Origin: Aquabacter spiritensis
GTDB lineage: Bacteria > Pseudomonadota > Alphaproteobacteria > Rhizobiales > Xanthobacteraceae
Length of the DNA stretch: 64,000 nt
Direction: 5' to 3'
Assembly: GCF_004346185.1 (NCBI RefSeq)
Contig: NZ_SMAI01000014.1
Span: forward strand, 62,001 to 126,000
Numbering within the stretch: position 1 is the stretch's first letter; every line of letters begins with the position of its first letter. Shown here one piece after another: positions 1-9,389 of the stretch. The translations under genes were made by a program, and so were the position numbers. A model generated the notes under the pieces. It was not told the DNA's origin and did not search any database. It saw nothing but the letters and a program-made list of their open reading frames with translations.

Positions 1-23
1 CCAAATCGCGAACGACCAACGCA

Positions 24-743
24 TCATATGCCAAGATATGCAGCCTCCACTTCGGGGGTTGCCAGGACCGTCCGCGGGTCGCCTTCGGCGATCTTGCGCC
101 CGGCCACGAAGACCGCCAGGCGCTGGGAAAATGCGGTGACGGCCCGCATGACGTGCTCGATCATAATGATCGCCGTACCGCGCACATTCTGCGCGAAGAG
201 GAGGTCCAGGATCTGGTCGACCTCCGAATGGGAAAGGCCCGCCATCACCTCGTCGGCGATCAGGAGCGCCGGCTCCCGCACAAGGGCGCGCGCCAACTCC
301 AGCTTGCGCAGATCCACCTGCGTGAGGCTGTGGGCGTAAGAGCGGGCTTTGTCGTGCAGTCCCACCAATTGCAGGCACGCGCACGCCCGCGCCTCCGCGT
401 CCGCCATCGCCAGCGGGGGCACGGAAAACCGCAGCGGCACCGCCACGTTTTCCAGCACGGTCAAGCTCCGGAACGGCCTCGGCAATTGAAAGGTGCGGGT
501 CAGTCCGAGCCGGGCACGCTCATGCGGCTTCATCCCGGTCAGCGGCTGGTCTTTGAACAGCACCACGCCGCTATGATTGAGGAAGTCCCCCGCTATGCAG
601 TTGACGAATGTACTCTTCCCCGAGCCGTTGGGTCCGATCAGGCCGAGCCGCTCGCCGGGGGCGACCGCCAAGCCGATGTCGTTGAGCGCCGTGAAGCCGC
701 CGAAGGTCTTGCCGAGACCGCGCACCTCGAGGATCGCGCTCAT
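24..743 (-). CDS. livG: ABC transporter ATP-binding protein, LivG type
   Basis: Cytoplasmic ATPase of a branched-chain-amino-acid-type (HAAT) ABC importer, 239 residues, the normal size. Walker A GPNGSGKST is at about residues 37-45, and the switch histidine is in MIEHVM near residue 197. The helical-domain signature is unusual (LTQVD where LSGGQ or LPYG is expected). Walker B reads LLIADEVMAG, with DEV in place of DEP, which I recall from a subfamily of these transporters. The start codon overlaps the livM stop as ATGA, so the genes are co-transcribed in the order binding protein, livH, livM, livG. The partner livF is not visible and would lie beyond the left edge. The substrate is not certain; many such systems carry aromatic or carboxylic acids. 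Confidence 0.93.
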   Translation of the reverse strand: MSAILEVRGLGKTFGGFTALNDIGLAVAPGERLGLIGPNGSGKSTFVNCIAGDFLNHSGVVLFKDQPLTGMKPHERARLGLTRTFQLPRPFRSLTVLENVAVPLRFSVPPLAMADAEARACACLQLVGLHDKARSYAHSLTQVDLRKLELARALVREPALLIADEVMAGLSHSEVDQILDLLFAQNVRGTAIIMIEHVMRAVTAFSQRLAVFVAGRKIAEGDPRTVLATPEVEAAYLGI

Positions 744-1690
744 GCCGCGCCGCCTTTCCCGCGGGAGGCCTGGACGAGGCCAAGGATGCCCTTGGGTGCC
801 AGCATCACGAACAGGATCAATACCCCGCCCACGATGAGCAGGTTCCCGGCGGAGGAAATCGTCACCGTCGCCCCCTGCTGCAGCGCGCTCAGCAGCACCG
901 CGCCGATCACCGGACCGACCCAGCTCTGCGTTCCGCCGATCAAGGTCATCGCCATGGTGTTGATGGTGTAGGTCAGCGAAAAAGCCGCCTCGGGGTTGAG
1001 ATAGGAGGCATAGTAAGGCAATGGCGCCCCGGCCATTCCCATCATCGCGCCGCTGATCGCCGTGGCGATCAGCTTCAGCCGCAGCGTCGGCACCCCGGCG
1101 GCGGCCGCCGCTCGCTCATCGTCGCGAATGGCGGCAAGACCCATGCCCAGGCGCGACCGCTCGATCCACGCCGCCGCAGCAATTGCGCCGAGCGCCAGGA
1201 CGAGCATCAGCACGAACAGGAACTCGCTGTAATTGCCGAACAGGTTATTGCCCTGCGGGCGCATCGTGTAGGCGCCGGATGACCCGCCCGCATAGGACCA
1301 GTTCACCACCAAAGTCTGCAGCACCACCGCCAGCGACAGCGTGGCGATGGAAAAATAGACGCCGCGCAGGCGCAGCGTCAGCCATCCCACGGCGAGCCCC
1401 AGCCCGCCGCTGATCAGACCCGCCGCGAGCACGCACAGGACCAGATCCAGGTTCAGGGACTTGGTCAGAAGGATCGTCGTATAGGCCCCGGTGGCGAAGA
1501 AGGCCGCGGTGCCGAAGTTCACATAGCCGGCATAGCCCGCAAGGACGTTCCAGGCGACGGACAGAAGCACATATTGCAGGATCACATAGCCTGTATACCA
1601 GGCATAGTCATTGCCGATCAGTCGCAACGCAAAGATCAGAACGATGCCGGTTGCTGCCAGGCCCAGATGAAAGCGAAGGAGGCGGCTCAT
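740..1690 (-). CDS. livM: ABC transporter permease, LivM type
   Basis: Inner-membrane permease of the HAAT importer, 316 residues from the ATG at 1690. That ATG overlaps the livH stop as ATGA and gives the typical LivM beginning (MSRLLRF followed by a hydrophobic helix). The reading frame stays open upstream inside livH, but that longer form is not believable. It has about eight hydrophobic segments and the family region near GYAGYVNFGTAAFFATGAY. It ends at 740, overlapping the livG start. It pairs with LivH as a heterodimer. Confidence 0.93.
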   Translation of the reverse strand: MSRLLRFHLGLAATGIVLIFALRLIGNDYAWYTGYVILQYVLLSVAWNVLAGYAGYVNFGTAAFFATGAYTTILLTKSLNLDLVLCVLAAGLISGGLGLAVGWLTLRLRGVYFSIATLSLAVVLQTLVVNWSYAGGSSGAYTMRPQGNNLFGNYSEFLFVLMLVLALGAIAAAAWIERSRLGMGLAAIRDDERAAAAAGVPTLRLKLIATAISGAMMGMAGAPLPYYASYLNPEAAFSLTYTINTMAMTLIGGTQSWVGPVIGAVLLSALQQGATVTISSAGNLLIVGGVLILFVMLAPKGILGLVQASRGKGGAA

Positions 1691-2568
1691 GTGTGGGCCC
1701 CTCCGAATATGCCCTGCGGGCGCACCGTCAAGACGGCGAGGAGAAGGCCGAAGGCTACAGCGGGCGACCAAGCCGGTCCCCACAGCGTGGCGGCAAGATT
1801 CTCGATCACGCCGAAGAGCAGCGCGGCGACCAGCGTTCCGGGCAGGCTGCCCAGGCCGGCGAGGATCACGATCGCAAGGATGCGCCCGATGAAGACGTGA
1901 CCCGAATGGGCGTCCACCGGCTGGACCACGATCAGGCAACCCGCCGCGATGGCGGCCAGCGCCACTGAAATGCCGAAGGCCACAGCCTTGATCCGTATCG
2001 GATTGATGGCGAGAAAGCGCAGGGCGTCGCGATCCTGTGCCACCGCCGCCACCGCCCGGCCCGTGAAGCTGCGGCGCAGCCAAACGAACAGCGCGCCGAT
2101 GCATGCCAGCGACATCATCGCGGGAAGCAGCATCCGCAACGGCAGGTCCACCGGACCGAGGCTGAGAGTGTGCCCACCATAGCTGGTTTCGACCCAGCGC
2201 TGGTCGGCACCATAGATCAGAACGAGAGAGACTTCGATCAGGATCATAAGTCCGAAGAAAAATGCAAGTCCCTGCATTGCTTCGTCACCACTCTGCTCAA
2301 AAAAGTGGTGGTAGACCCTGTAGAGTCCCACGCCCAGAAACCCGAAGGCGGGCGCGACCAATAAAGCGGTCAGAAGCGGGTCGAGTCCCGACTGCGAACA
2401 GAGCCCGGCGATCACGAAACTCGCCAGCACCATCATCGCCGGGTGGGCGATGTTCACCACGTCCAGCATCCCGAACGACACCGCCAGCCCCATGGAGGCG
2501 ATGGCGTAAAGGCAACCCAGCAACAAGCCGGAGACGATCGCATTGACGATCAGCACGGGGTCCAGCAT
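1687..2568 (-). CDS. livH: ABC transporter permease, LivH type
   Basis: Inner-membrane permease of the HAAT importer, 293 residues. I chose the ATG at 2568 because GGAG lies about five bases before it and the protein then begins MLDPVLIVNAIVSG, as LivH proteins do. An ATG at 2583 in frame has no ribosome binding site. It is strongly hydrophobic with the LivH feature LAVSFGMLDVVNIAHPAMM near residues 30-50. It lies between the binding protein gene and livM, with an ATGA overlap to livM. Confidence 0.92.
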   Translation of the reverse strand: MLDPVLIVNAIVSGLLLGCLYAIASMGLAVSFGMLDVVNIAHPAMMVLASFVIAGLCSQSGLDPLLTALLVAPAFGFLGVGLYRVYHHFFEQSGDEAMQGLAFFFGLMILIEVSLVLIYGADQRWVETSYGGHTLSLGPVDLPLRMLLPAMMSLACIGALFVWLRRSFTGRAVAAVAQDRDALRFLAINPIRIKAVAFGISVALAAIAAGCLIVVQPVDAHSGHVFIGRILAIVILAGLGSLPGTLVAALLFGVIENLAATLWGPAWSPAVAFGLLLAVLTVRPQGIFGGAHT

Positions 2569-2619
2569 CTGGTCTCCATCCATGAAAGAGGCCGTCCCGG
2601 CGTCAGGGCGGCGGGCGCG

Positions 2620-3891
2620 TCAAGCGGCGGGGAAACCCGGGCGCAGCACACCCGATTTATACTGAGGAGGATAGAGAATGACTTGGACTCCCGGCTTTTT
2701 GAACTGCTGTAGGTCGTTGCCGACGATGCCCTGATACTGAACGTAGACGTTGCGTTCCTCCACCCATTCTCCTGTCTCGTCGAAGCGCAACTCGCCGATG
2801 ATGGTGGGGAAGCTGTCGCGGTGCAGCTCCGCGCCGATGGCCGCCTGGTCCAGGGAGCCGGCGCGCGTCACGGCCTGCTCGAGCACCTGCATCTGCGCAT
2901 AGGCGAGTGGCGGAGCGTAGAGGCCCAGCGTCTCGGCCCCCTTTGCTTCGGCGACGGCCCGGTAACGATCGAGGAAGGCGGTGGTGCCCGCGAAGTCCAT
3001 GGTCGGTTCCGGGGCATAGACATCCCAGCAGACGAGATTGTTCAGTTGCGCGCCGAGCTGCGCCTTGATCGCCGTCACCTGCGGGCCGACCATGCCGCCG
3101 CCCAGCATTTTCGCCGTCAGCTTCAGCTCGCGCACGGCCTTGAGCAGCCCCACCGAGTCCGGTGGATAGGAGGCGAAGAACACCAGGTCCGGCGTGGCCG
3201 ACTGAATCGCGCGCACGATGGGCGAGAAATCCACCGTCGAGGGTGGGTAAGCGCGATCATAGACCACCTTGATGCCGCGCAGCTTCGCCTGGGTGCGCGC
3301 GCTTTCCATGGCGCGGTTGGAAAAATCGCTGTCGAGGCCAGCGATCGCGACGGTGGTGGGGGCCGGATCGAGCGCCTTTGCGACCTCGAAGAAGCCTTTG
3401 GCGAAATCTTCGTTCATCTTACGGCCGACGGGGCTGATATTGGCCGCGCGGCCATATTTGAACATTTCGTTCGTGCCCGACCCGAGAAGCGAGATGAACG
3501 CCATGCCGTGGCGCACGATCACCGGCATGGCGGGAGCGATCAGGGCCGTGCCGTAGGAGGAGATGACCAGATCGACTTTATCTACATCCAGCAATTTGGT
3601 GTAGATGCCGGGCACGCTCGCGCCGTTGCTCTGATCATCATAATATACCAGCTTGACCGGCCGCCCCAGCAGGCCGCCACGGGCGTTGATGTCGTCGCCC
3701 CAAACCTGCTGCGCCAGGAGCGCCGAGCGGCCATTTCCAGCCAATCCTCCGCTGAGTGGCGTCGAGAACCCGATCCGTATCGGCTCTCCCGAGGCAGGCT
3801 GCGCCAAGCTCTTCTTCCCCGCAAAGCTCGCGACTGCAGCGGTGGCAAGAAGCCCAAAGCTTCGCCGTGTCATTTCCCTGTTCACCGGCAT
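2620..3891 (-). CDS. ABC transporter substrate-binding protein, branched-chain amino acid type
   Basis: Periplasmic binding protein of the adjacent liv-type importer (Peripla_BP_6/LivJ-like fold), 423 residues from the ATG at 3891. A twin-arginine signal is visible at the N terminus (MTRRSFGLL, then a hydrophobic stretch and SLAQPA), so export may be through Tat. The mature part begins IRIGFSTPLSGGLAGNG, the usual opening of this family. The alternative ATG at 3873 starts right at the Tat motif; neither start has an ideally spaced ribosome binding site. It is the first gene of the transporter operon. The AT-rich stretch 3949-3990 upstream is the likely promoter region. Confidence 0.9.
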   Translation of the reverse strand: MPVNREMTRRSFGLLATAAVASFAGKKSLAQPASGEPIRIGFSTPLSGGLAGNGRSALLAQQVWGDDINARGGLLGRPVKLVYYDDQSNGASVPGIYTKLLDVDKVDLVISSYGTALIAPAMPVIVRHGMAFISLLGSGTNEMFKYGRAANISPVGRKMNEDFAKGFFEVAKALDPAPTTVAIAGLDSDFSNRAMESARTQAKLRGIKVVYDRAYPPSTVDFSPIVRAIQSATPDLVFFASYPPDSVGLLKAVRELKLTAKMLGGGMVGPQVTAIKAQLGAQLNNLVCWDVYAPEPTMDFAGTTAFLDRYRAVAEAKGAETLGLYAPPLAYAQMQVLEQAVTRAGSLDQAAIGAELHRDSFPTIIGELRFDETGEWVEERNVYVQYQGIVGNDLQQFKKPGVQVILYPPQYKSGVLRPGFPAA

Positions 3892-4048
3892 CCTCCCCGT
3901 TGTGGCTGACGCGCTTTGGTACGGTGCGGCAGCTCTTTTTTGCACCATCGCCATGAATATATGAATTGTCAAATAAAATATAAATTCTGTTGACGCCATT
4001 CCCGTCGGTCCCGAGGATGGGAGCGAAGCCGCGGGCGCGGAGGGCACG

Positions 4049-4426
4049 ATGACGCTGGAGATTTCGATGCTTGAAGAGGTGGAGGCGCGCCGCTGCGCTG
4101 CGCTGATGGCCGGAGATGCCGGGGCGCTGGAGGCGATGCTGGCCGCCGATCTGGTACATATCCACCTTGACGGGCGGGTGGACGACAAAACGGGCTACAT
4201 GGCCGGCTTCCGGGAGCAATACCTGTTTCGCGATGTCGTCCGGGGGGCCCTCAACATCCGAACCTGGGGCGACAGCGCCGTCATGGTGGGGCCGCTGACG
4301 CAGCGGCTGACACTTCGCAAGAGCGGGGAGGAAATCGCTGTGCGCGCCATCACCACCCAGACGTGGCAGCGCTCAGGCGGCGAATGGCTGCTGACCACCT
4401 GCCACAACGCGCCGGTCGCCAGCTGA
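4049..4426 (+). CDS. NTF2-like / SnoaL-type protein
   Basis: A 125-residue cytoplasmic protein of the NTF2-like fold (DUF4440/SnoaL type). It shows the typical helical start with repeated alanines, then AADLVHIHLDG and a C-terminal QTWQRSGGEWLLTTCHN strand region that matches the family. Members are small enzymes or ligand binders, so no reaction can be assigned. GGAGGG stands ahead of the ATG. It lies 15 bases before the fumarylacetoacetase-family gene and reads away from the transporter, so it probably belongs to a catabolic operon. Confidence 0.75.
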   Translation: MTLEISMLEEVEARRCAALMAGDAGALEAMLAADLVHIHLDGRVDDKTGYMAGFREQYLFRDVVRGALNIRTWGDSAVMVGPLTQRLTLRKSGEEIAVRAITTQTWQRSGGEWLLTTCHNAPVAS

Positions 4427-4441
4427 CAGGGGGAGAATACG

Positions 4442-5311
4442 ATGCCTTTGGCAGTCTTTTCGCTTGATGACGACATGCCGAAGCTCGGCAAGGTCTTCGA
4501 TGATGGGGTGGTCGATCTCTCGGTGGCGGCGCCCGGCCTGCCCAAAGATGTGATCTCCTTCCTGAGAGCGGGCGAGCCTGCACTTGCCGCATACCGCGCC
4601 GTGGGACCGGACGCCGTGGGCCGGCTGCCGCTGTCATCGGTCCGCCTCCATCCGCCGGTGCCGGCTCCCGAGAAATACCTCGCTATCGGCATGAACTATT
4701 CCGACCACGGCGCGGAGGCCAGGCAGCTCGGCCTGGAGGTGCCGCCCTATCAGCTCTGGTTCAACAAGCAGGTGTCATGCATCGTCGGTCCCTATGACGA
4801 TGTCGTCCTGCCCAGGGTTTCGGAAAAGCTGGATTACGAGGCGGAGCTGGCGGTGGTGATCGGCAAGGCCTGCCGCTATGTCACGCCGGAGGCGGCGCCT
4901 TCGGTCATTGCCGGCTATATGGTGGCGAACGACGTATCGGCCCGCGATTGGCAGTTGCGCACCGGCACCATGACTTTGGGAAAGTCCTTCGACACCCACG
5001 GCCCGACCGGTCCCTGGCTGACATTGGCGGAGGAGATCGCCGATCCGCACGATCTGGAGATCCGCATGCTGGTCAATGGCGAGGTGCGCCAACACGGCTG
5101 CACATCCCAACTGATCCACAACATATGGGAGCAGGTCTCCTATCTCACGCAGGTGATGACGCTGAAGCCAGGCGACATCCTGGCCACAGGAACGCCTTCG
5201 GGGGTCGGCGTGGCGAAGGTGCCGCCGGTTTTCCTGCGGCCCGGAGATGTGATGTGGGTCGAGATCGCCGGGCTCGGCTATATCGAGAACCGGGTCGTGG
5301 CCGAGGCATGA
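4442..5311 (+). CDS. Fumarylacetoacetate hydrolase family protein
   Basis: 289 residues, similar in length to other FAH-family hydrolases, hydratases and decarboxylases that act on 2-keto acids in aromatic or sugar-acid breakdown. The catalytic domain covers roughly residues 80-285. Family signatures are AIGMNYSDHGAE, LDYEAELAVVIG with the metal-binding acidic residues, the VANDVSARDWQ stretch and GDILATGTPSGVG near the C terminus. GGGGAGAA precedes the ATG. With the liv transporter and the GntR regulator it probably breaks down the compound that the transporter imports; the exact substrate cannot be read from sequence. Confidence 0.9.
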   Translation: MPLAVFSLDDDMPKLGKVFDDGVVDLSVAAPGLPKDVISFLRAGEPALAAYRAVGPDAVGRLPLSSVRLHPPVPAPEKYLAIGMNYSDHGAEARQLGLEVPPYQLWFNKQVSCIVGPYDDVVLPRVSEKLDYEAELAVVIGKACRYVTPEAAPSVIAGYMVANDVSARDWQLRTGTMTLGKSFDTHGPTGPWLTLAEEIADPHDLEIRMLVNGEVRQHGCTSQLIHNIWEQVSYLTQVMTLKPGDILATGTPSGVGVAKVPPVFLRPGDVMWVEIAGLGYIENRVVAEA

Positions 5312-5327
5312 CCCGGGGGCGTGGAAT

Positions 5328-6044
5328 CTATACCTTCCGCGCCCGCCATTGCGGCATCTCGGCCTCCCCAGCTTCCCGGGCCGCGGTAAGGAGAGCTTCG
5401 GCAGTCATTTTGAAATGCTCGGTGATCGCGATGCAGGCGGCATCGACGTCGCGACTCTGCGCCAGCGCGGCAAGCTGAATATGCTCCTCGCGCACGTCGC
5501 GCTTGCCCAAGGTCAGGCTCAAGGTCACCGACCAATAGCGATATCGCTCGCTCCGTTCATACAGCATCTCGCGCAGGTCCAGCAGGCAACGGTTCGGGCA
5601 CGCTGCGACCAAAGCGCTATGGAATTCGCCGTGCGCTCCGAGCCAGGCCGGCGTTGGCCCCTGAGGGCCATTGCCTTGTCCCGCGTCATGCAACCGGGTC
5701 AGCCGGTGCTGGGCTGCGACGAGGCGGCTCTCCCATTCCACGTCGCCGTGCGCGATCGACTTGCGCAGGCAGGACACCTCGATCTCGGCGCGGGTCTCGG
5801 TCAGCTGCTCGAATTCTTCCCAGGAGATCGGGGCGACGGCAAACCCCTTCTGAGCCTCCATCGTCGCCAAGCCGCGCGCGGTCAGTCGCGACAACGCCTC
5901 ACGCGCCGCTCCGAGACTGACGCCATACATCTCGCAAACATAACTGGACTTTATCTTCGCCCCGGGCAGGAGGCGGCATTCAAGAATGTCCCGGCGCAGA
6001 TTCTGATAGACAAGTTCCGACTGGGTTGGCGATTTGTGATCCAA
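5328..6044 (-). CDS. GntR-family transcriptional regulator, FCD type
   Basis: DNA-binding repressor or activator of the FadR/FCD subfamily. The N-terminal winged helix has RRDILECRLLPGAKI, then VSLGAAREALSRLTARGL. The C-terminal helical effector domain includes the metal-binding type segment HGEFHSALVAAC. The start is uncertain. The open frame reaches a TTG at 6098, but that extension uses AT-rich codons that look intergenic. I took the TTG at 6044, which gives 238 residues and has GGGGG before it. It converges with the hydrolase gene and is probably the regulator of the 2.6-5.3 kb locus. Confidence 0.87.
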   Translation of the reverse strand: MDHKSPTQSELVYQNLRRDILECRLLPGAKIKSSYVCEMYGVSLGAAREALSRLTARGLATMEAQKGFAVAPISWEEFEQLTETRAEIEVSCLRKSIAHGDVEWESRLVAAQHRLTRLHDAGQGNGPQGPTPAWLGAHGEFHSALVAACPNRCLLDLREMLYERSERYRYWSVTLSLTLGKRDVREEHIQLAALAQSRDVDAACIAITEHFKMTAEALLTAAREAGEAEMPQWRARKV

Positions 6045-6410
6045 GCTATGCCCCCGCGAACCTCCGGAATAATATATATTTTCATTTGAAATGTGCAAGA
6101 TTTCTCTCGGGCGGCATCTTCCTGTATGCGCCAGCCCGGTGTCTTCGCGGTTCGCGATGTCATTGCTCTTAAAGTGCCCGGTATCGGCAGGACGCAGCGG
6201 CTGACGACCTGGGCAGATCGGTAGCGTGATGGGCCGCTCGATCCGGCTGCTATCGCCGGCAGCGGATGAAGCCTTGATGGGCGTGACATAGGGGATGCCG
6301 GCTATCCGGATCCAACGATCCGGGGCGAGGCCACGTGATCCGCGCCACGCCGCGAGAAGCGGTGAAAATGCTCGCTTCTCAGACTGAATGAATTGTCATG
6401 AAAAAGGAAA
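6045..6410. other. Gene-free interval before tRNA-Phe
   Basis: About 365 bases without a credible gene. The left end (about 6060-6095) is AT-rich and is probably the promoter of the GntR gene. It contains TCATTTGA, similar in reverse complement to TCAAATAA in the AT-rich promoter region of the transporter operon near 3970, a weak hint of a shared operator. The rest is GC-rich with no structure I could support. Confidence 0.4.
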
Positions 6411-6486
6411 TGGTGCCCAGGGGCGGAATCGAACCACCGACACTGCGATTTTCAGTCGCATGCTCTACCAACTGAGCTACCTGGGC
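6411..6486 (-). tRNA. tRNA-Phe (GAA)
   Basis: A complete 76-base tRNA on the minus strand. The acceptor pairs GCCCAGG with CCTGGGC, the anticodon loop is CTGAAAA with anticodon GAA, the T arm is GGTTCGATTCC, and an encoded CCA end lies at 6411-6413. It stands alone, 228 bases downstream of the end of the acuI-like gene on the same strand. I saw no integrase or att repeat beside it. Confidence 0.98.
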
Positions 6487-6643
6487 GCCGGAGCTGCCTT
6501 GGGCAAGGCGTCCGGAGCGGCGTGTATAGAGAGTTCGGATCGGCCTGTCCAGACCTCCATATCCGGCCTGTGGAGGGCCGGTTCTGCGTCGGGGTCCCTC
6601 GGTCAGGGGTCCTCAGTTTGGGGGGCGGCTTGAGGACGCGGTT

Positions 6644-6695
6644 CGAGGGCTTGGCTCGAGGGTTTGGCTCGAGGGTTTGGCTCGAGGGTTTGGGT
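6644..6695. repeat. Short tandem repeat, four copies of a 13-bp unit
   Basis: Four head-to-tail copies of CGAGGGTTTGGCT (the first has C for the fifth-run T, the last ends GGT). They lie in the 228-base gap between tRNA-Phe and the end of the acuI-like gene. It is non-coding as far as I can see. Confidence 0.85.
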
Positions 6696-6714
6696 TGGGC
6701 GGCGCCGCGGCGTC

Positions 6715-7722
6715 TCAGGCCGCCCCTTCGGTGGCGAGGTCGATCACCACGCGGCCCCGCACCTGGCCGGCGATGATTTCGGCGGCGATTTCGGGCAGGC
6801 GGGCGAAGGGCTCGACCCGGGTCATCGCGGCGAGCTTCGCACGATCGAGATCGCGGGCGAGGCGCGCCCAAGCGCGCGCCCGCTTCGCGGCCGGGGCGAA
6901 GACCGATTCGATGCCGAGGAGCGAAACCCCGCGCAGAATGTGCGGCATGACGGTGGCCGGAAGATCCGGCCCGCTGGCGAGCCCGCAGGCCGCGACGGCC
7001 CCGCCATAGGCGGTTTGGGCGAGCACATTGGCGAGGGTCGTCGAGCCCACCGAATCCACCGCGCCCGCCCAGCGTTCCTTCTGCAGCGCCGGCCCCTTCT
7101 CGGCGAGCGCGGCCCGATCGACGAACCCGGCGGCGCCGAGATCGGCGAGATAAGCCTGGGTTTCGGGACGGCCGGTGGCGGCGATCACCCGATGCCCGGC
7201 TGCGGCGAGCAGCGCAACCGCCATCGAGCCCACCCCGCCGGCGGCGCCGGTGACCAGGATTTCGCCCGCGCCGCGGGCGCAAATGTCCCATTCCTCCAGC
7301 GCGTCGGCGCTCAAGGCGGCGGTGAAGCCGGCAGTGCCGATCGCCATCGCCTCCTTCAGCGAGAAGGCCTCGGGCAAGGGGGTGATCCACTCCGCCTTGA
7401 CGCGCTGATAGCGGGCATAACCGCCCCATTCGGTCTCCGAGAGGCCCCAGCCGGTCACTATGATCTTGTCGCCGGGCCGGTAGGCGGGGTTGCGGCTCTC
7501 GACCACCGTTCCCGCAAGGTCCGCGCCGGCGACCATGGGCAGACGCCGCGCGATGCGCCCCCGTCCGGTCAGTGCGAGACCGTCCTTGTAATTGACGCAG
7601 GAATAGGCGACCTCGACCAGCACCTCATGGTCGGGAAGGTCGGACAAAGCGAGGGTGCCGAAGGCGGCCTTGGGTTTTCCGCCCACGTCCGCAACGATCA
7701 TGGCCTGGAACCTGTCGGACAT
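6715..7722 (-). CDS. acuI: Acryloyl-CoA reductase / YhdH-family quinone oxidoreductase
   Basis: A 335-residue member of the medium-chain dehydrogenase/reductase superfamily without the structural zinc loop, of the AcuI/YhdH/YhfP type. In characterised relatives this NADPH enzyme reduces acryloyl-CoA to propionyl-CoA. It has the N-terminal GroES-like domain (YSCVNYKDGLALTGRG, then VAGADLAGTV) and a Rossmann region with ILVTGAAGGVGSMAV near residue 150. The ATG at 7722 has AAGGAGA seven bases before it; the frame stays open upstream over the DAHP synthase start and is not used there. It is divergent from that gene. The physiological substrate is inferred only from family. Confidence 0.88.
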   Translation of the reverse strand: MSDRFQAMIVADVGGKPKAAFGTLALSDLPDHEVLVEVAYSCVNYKDGLALTGRGRIARRLPMVAGADLAGTVVESRNPAYRPGDKIIVTGWGLSETEWGGYARYQRVKAEWITPLPEAFSLKEAMAIGTAGFTAALSADALEEWDICARGAGEILVTGAAGGVGSMAVALLAAAGHRVIAATGRPETQAYLADLGAAGFVDRAALAEKGPALQKERWAGAVDSVGSTTLANVLAQTAYGGAVAACGLASGPDLPATVMPHILRGVSLLGIESVFAPAAKRARAWARLARDLDRAKLAAMTRVEPFARLPEIAAEIIAGQVRGRVVIDLATEGAA

Positions 7723-7900
7723 GCCTGTCTCCTTTCGGCTGCGCCCGGCCCTCCTCGGGGCGCCGGTTGCCGGCGGACCGTCGCCCGGTGGCGGGTGACT
7801 TGCGCCGTCGCTCTCGTGTATAAGCCGCGTTTCCGGCAGAAGGACAAGCCGCGCCGAAACGTCTGCGCGGCGCCGCCGGATTATGATGAGGGAGAGTAAG

Positions 7901-9340
7901 ATGCCGACCCGTCCCGTCTCCGACCGCACCCCGAGCGCCGCGACCCCGTCTCGCCGCGCCGAAGGCTGGCGTCCGGATACGTGGCGATTTTATCCCTCCG
8001 TGCAGATGCCGTCTTATCCCGATCCGGCCGTGCTCGCCGCGGTCGAGGCGAAGCTCGCCACCTATCCGCCGCTGGTCTTCGCCGGCGAGGCGCGGCGCCT
8101 GAAGGCCGAGCTCGCCAAGGTGGCGCGCGGCGAGGCCTTCCTGCTCCAAGGCGGCGACTGCGCCGAGAGCTTCGACGAGCACAGCGCCGACAACATCCGC
8201 GATTTCTTCCGCGTCTTCTTGCAGATGGCGGTGGTGCTGACATTCTCGGCGGGTTCCCCCGTGGTCAAGCTCGGCCGCATCGCCGGTCAGTTCGCCAAGC
8301 CCCGCTCGTCGGATTTCGAGACCGTCGACGGCGTCGATCTGCCGAGCTATCGCGGCGACATCGTCAACGACATCGCCTTCACCCCCGAGGCGCGGATCCC
8401 GGATCCGCGCCGCCAGATCGAGGCCTACCGCCAGTCGGCGGCGACCCTCAATCTGCTGCGCGCCTTCGCCTCGGGCGGGTATGCCAATCTGTCCAACGCG
8501 CACCAGTGGATGCTGGGCTTCGTGAAGGACAGCCCGCAATCGCACCGCTATCAGGAACTGGCGGGCCGGATCACCGAAGCGCTCGATTTCATGCGGGCCT
8601 GCGGCATCGATCCCCAGTCGCACCCGGAAATGCGGACGACCGATTTCTTCACCAGCCACGAGGCCCTTCTGCTCGGCTACGAGCAGGCGCTGACACGGGT
8701 GGATTCGACCTCGGGCGACTGGTACGCGACCTCCGGCCACCTCTTGTGGATCGGCGATCGCACCCGCCAGCCGGATCACGGGCACGTGGAATATTTCCGC
8801 GGCGTGCGCAATCCGATCGGCATCAAATGTGGTCCGTCTCTCACCCCCGATGGCCTCATCCGCCTGCTGGACGTGCTCCAGCCGGACAATGAGGCGGGCC
8901 GGATCACCCTGATCTGCCGGTTCGGCGCCGACAAAGCGGGCGAGAGCCTGCCGGCTCTGGTGCGGGCGGTCGAGCGCGAGGGCCGGACCGTCGTGTGGTC
9001 GTGCGATCCCATGCACGGCAACACGGTCAAGGCGGCGTCGGGCTACAAGACCCGTCCGTTCGAGCGCATCCAGTCGGAGATCCAGACCTTCTTCGACGTC
9101 CATGCGGCCGAGGGTACCTATGCCGGCGGCGTGCATCTCGAAATGACCGGAAAGAACGTCACCGAATGCACCGGCGGCGCGCGCGCCATCACCGACGAGG
9201 ATTTGCGGGACCGCTACCACACCTATTGCGACCCGCGCCTCAATGCCGACCAGGCGATCGAGATCGCTTTCCTCGTCGCCGAACTGCTGAAGCGCGAGCG
9301 GCTCGCCCGCGGCCGTCCCGAAGTGGTGGCCGCCGAATAG
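7901..9340 (+). CDS. 3-deoxy-7-phosphoheptulonate synthase, class II
   Basis: First enzyme of the shikimate pathway, condensing phosphoenolpyruvate and erythrose 4-phosphate to DAHP in the cytoplasm. 479 residues, the usual length of the plant/microbial class II (AroA-II) enzymes. Characteristic segments include [15 protein letters not shown] near residue 85, [27 protein letters not shown], and the ending [15 protein letters not shown]. The ATG at 7901 is chosen because AGGGAG lies six bases upstream and the protein then starts MPTRP; two ATGs at 7883 and 7886 are less well placed. It appears to be a single-gene unit. Confidence 0.96.
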   Translation: MPTRPVSDRTPSAATPSRRAEGWRPDTWRFYPSVQMPSYPDPAVLAAVEAKLATYPPLVFAGEARRLKAELAKVARGEAFLLQGGDCAESFDEHSADNIRDFFRVFLQMAVVLTFSAGSPVVKLGRIAGQFAKPRSSDFETVDGVDLPSYRGDIVNDIAFTPEARIPDPRRQIEAYRQSAATLNLLRAFASGGYANLSNAHQWMLGFVKDSPQSHRYQELAGRITEALDFMRACGIDPQSHPEMRTTDFFTSHEALLLGYEQALTRVDSTSGDWYATSGHLLWIGDRTRQPDHGHVEYFRGVRNPIGIKCGPSLTPDGLIRLLDVLQPDNEAGRITLICRFGADKAGESLPALVRAVEREGRTVVWSCDPMHGNTVKAASGYKTRPFERIQSEIQTFFDVHAAEGTYAGGVHLEMTGKNVTECTGGARAITDEDLRDRYHTYCDPRLNADQAIEIAFLVAELLKRERLARGRPEVVAAE

Positions 9341-9369
9341 ACGGCGCCGCTCTCCCGCGAAGACAGACC

Positions 9370-9389
9370 GCCCCGGCTCAGGCCGGGGC
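9370..9389. terminator. Hairpin between converging genes
   Basis: Perfect inverted repeat GCCCCGGC / GCCGGGGC with a four-base loop, placed between the DAHP synthase stop and the converging acetyltransferase, whose stop codon lies in the loop. There is no T-run, so transcription termination is an inference. Confidence 0.45.

Noticed and set aside
1-24. Start of a livF gene overlapping the livG stop
   Set aside because: An ATG on the minus strand at 22-24 overlaps the livG stop in the same ATGA style, but the eight codons visible do not resemble the start of LivF, so the claim cannot be supported.
153-971. Long plus-strand frame over livG
   Set aside because: Antisense shadow of livG and livM; no family resemblance.
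6411-6486. Genomic-island attachment site at tRNA-Phe
   Set aside because: No integrase and no partial tRNA repeat could be found nearby.
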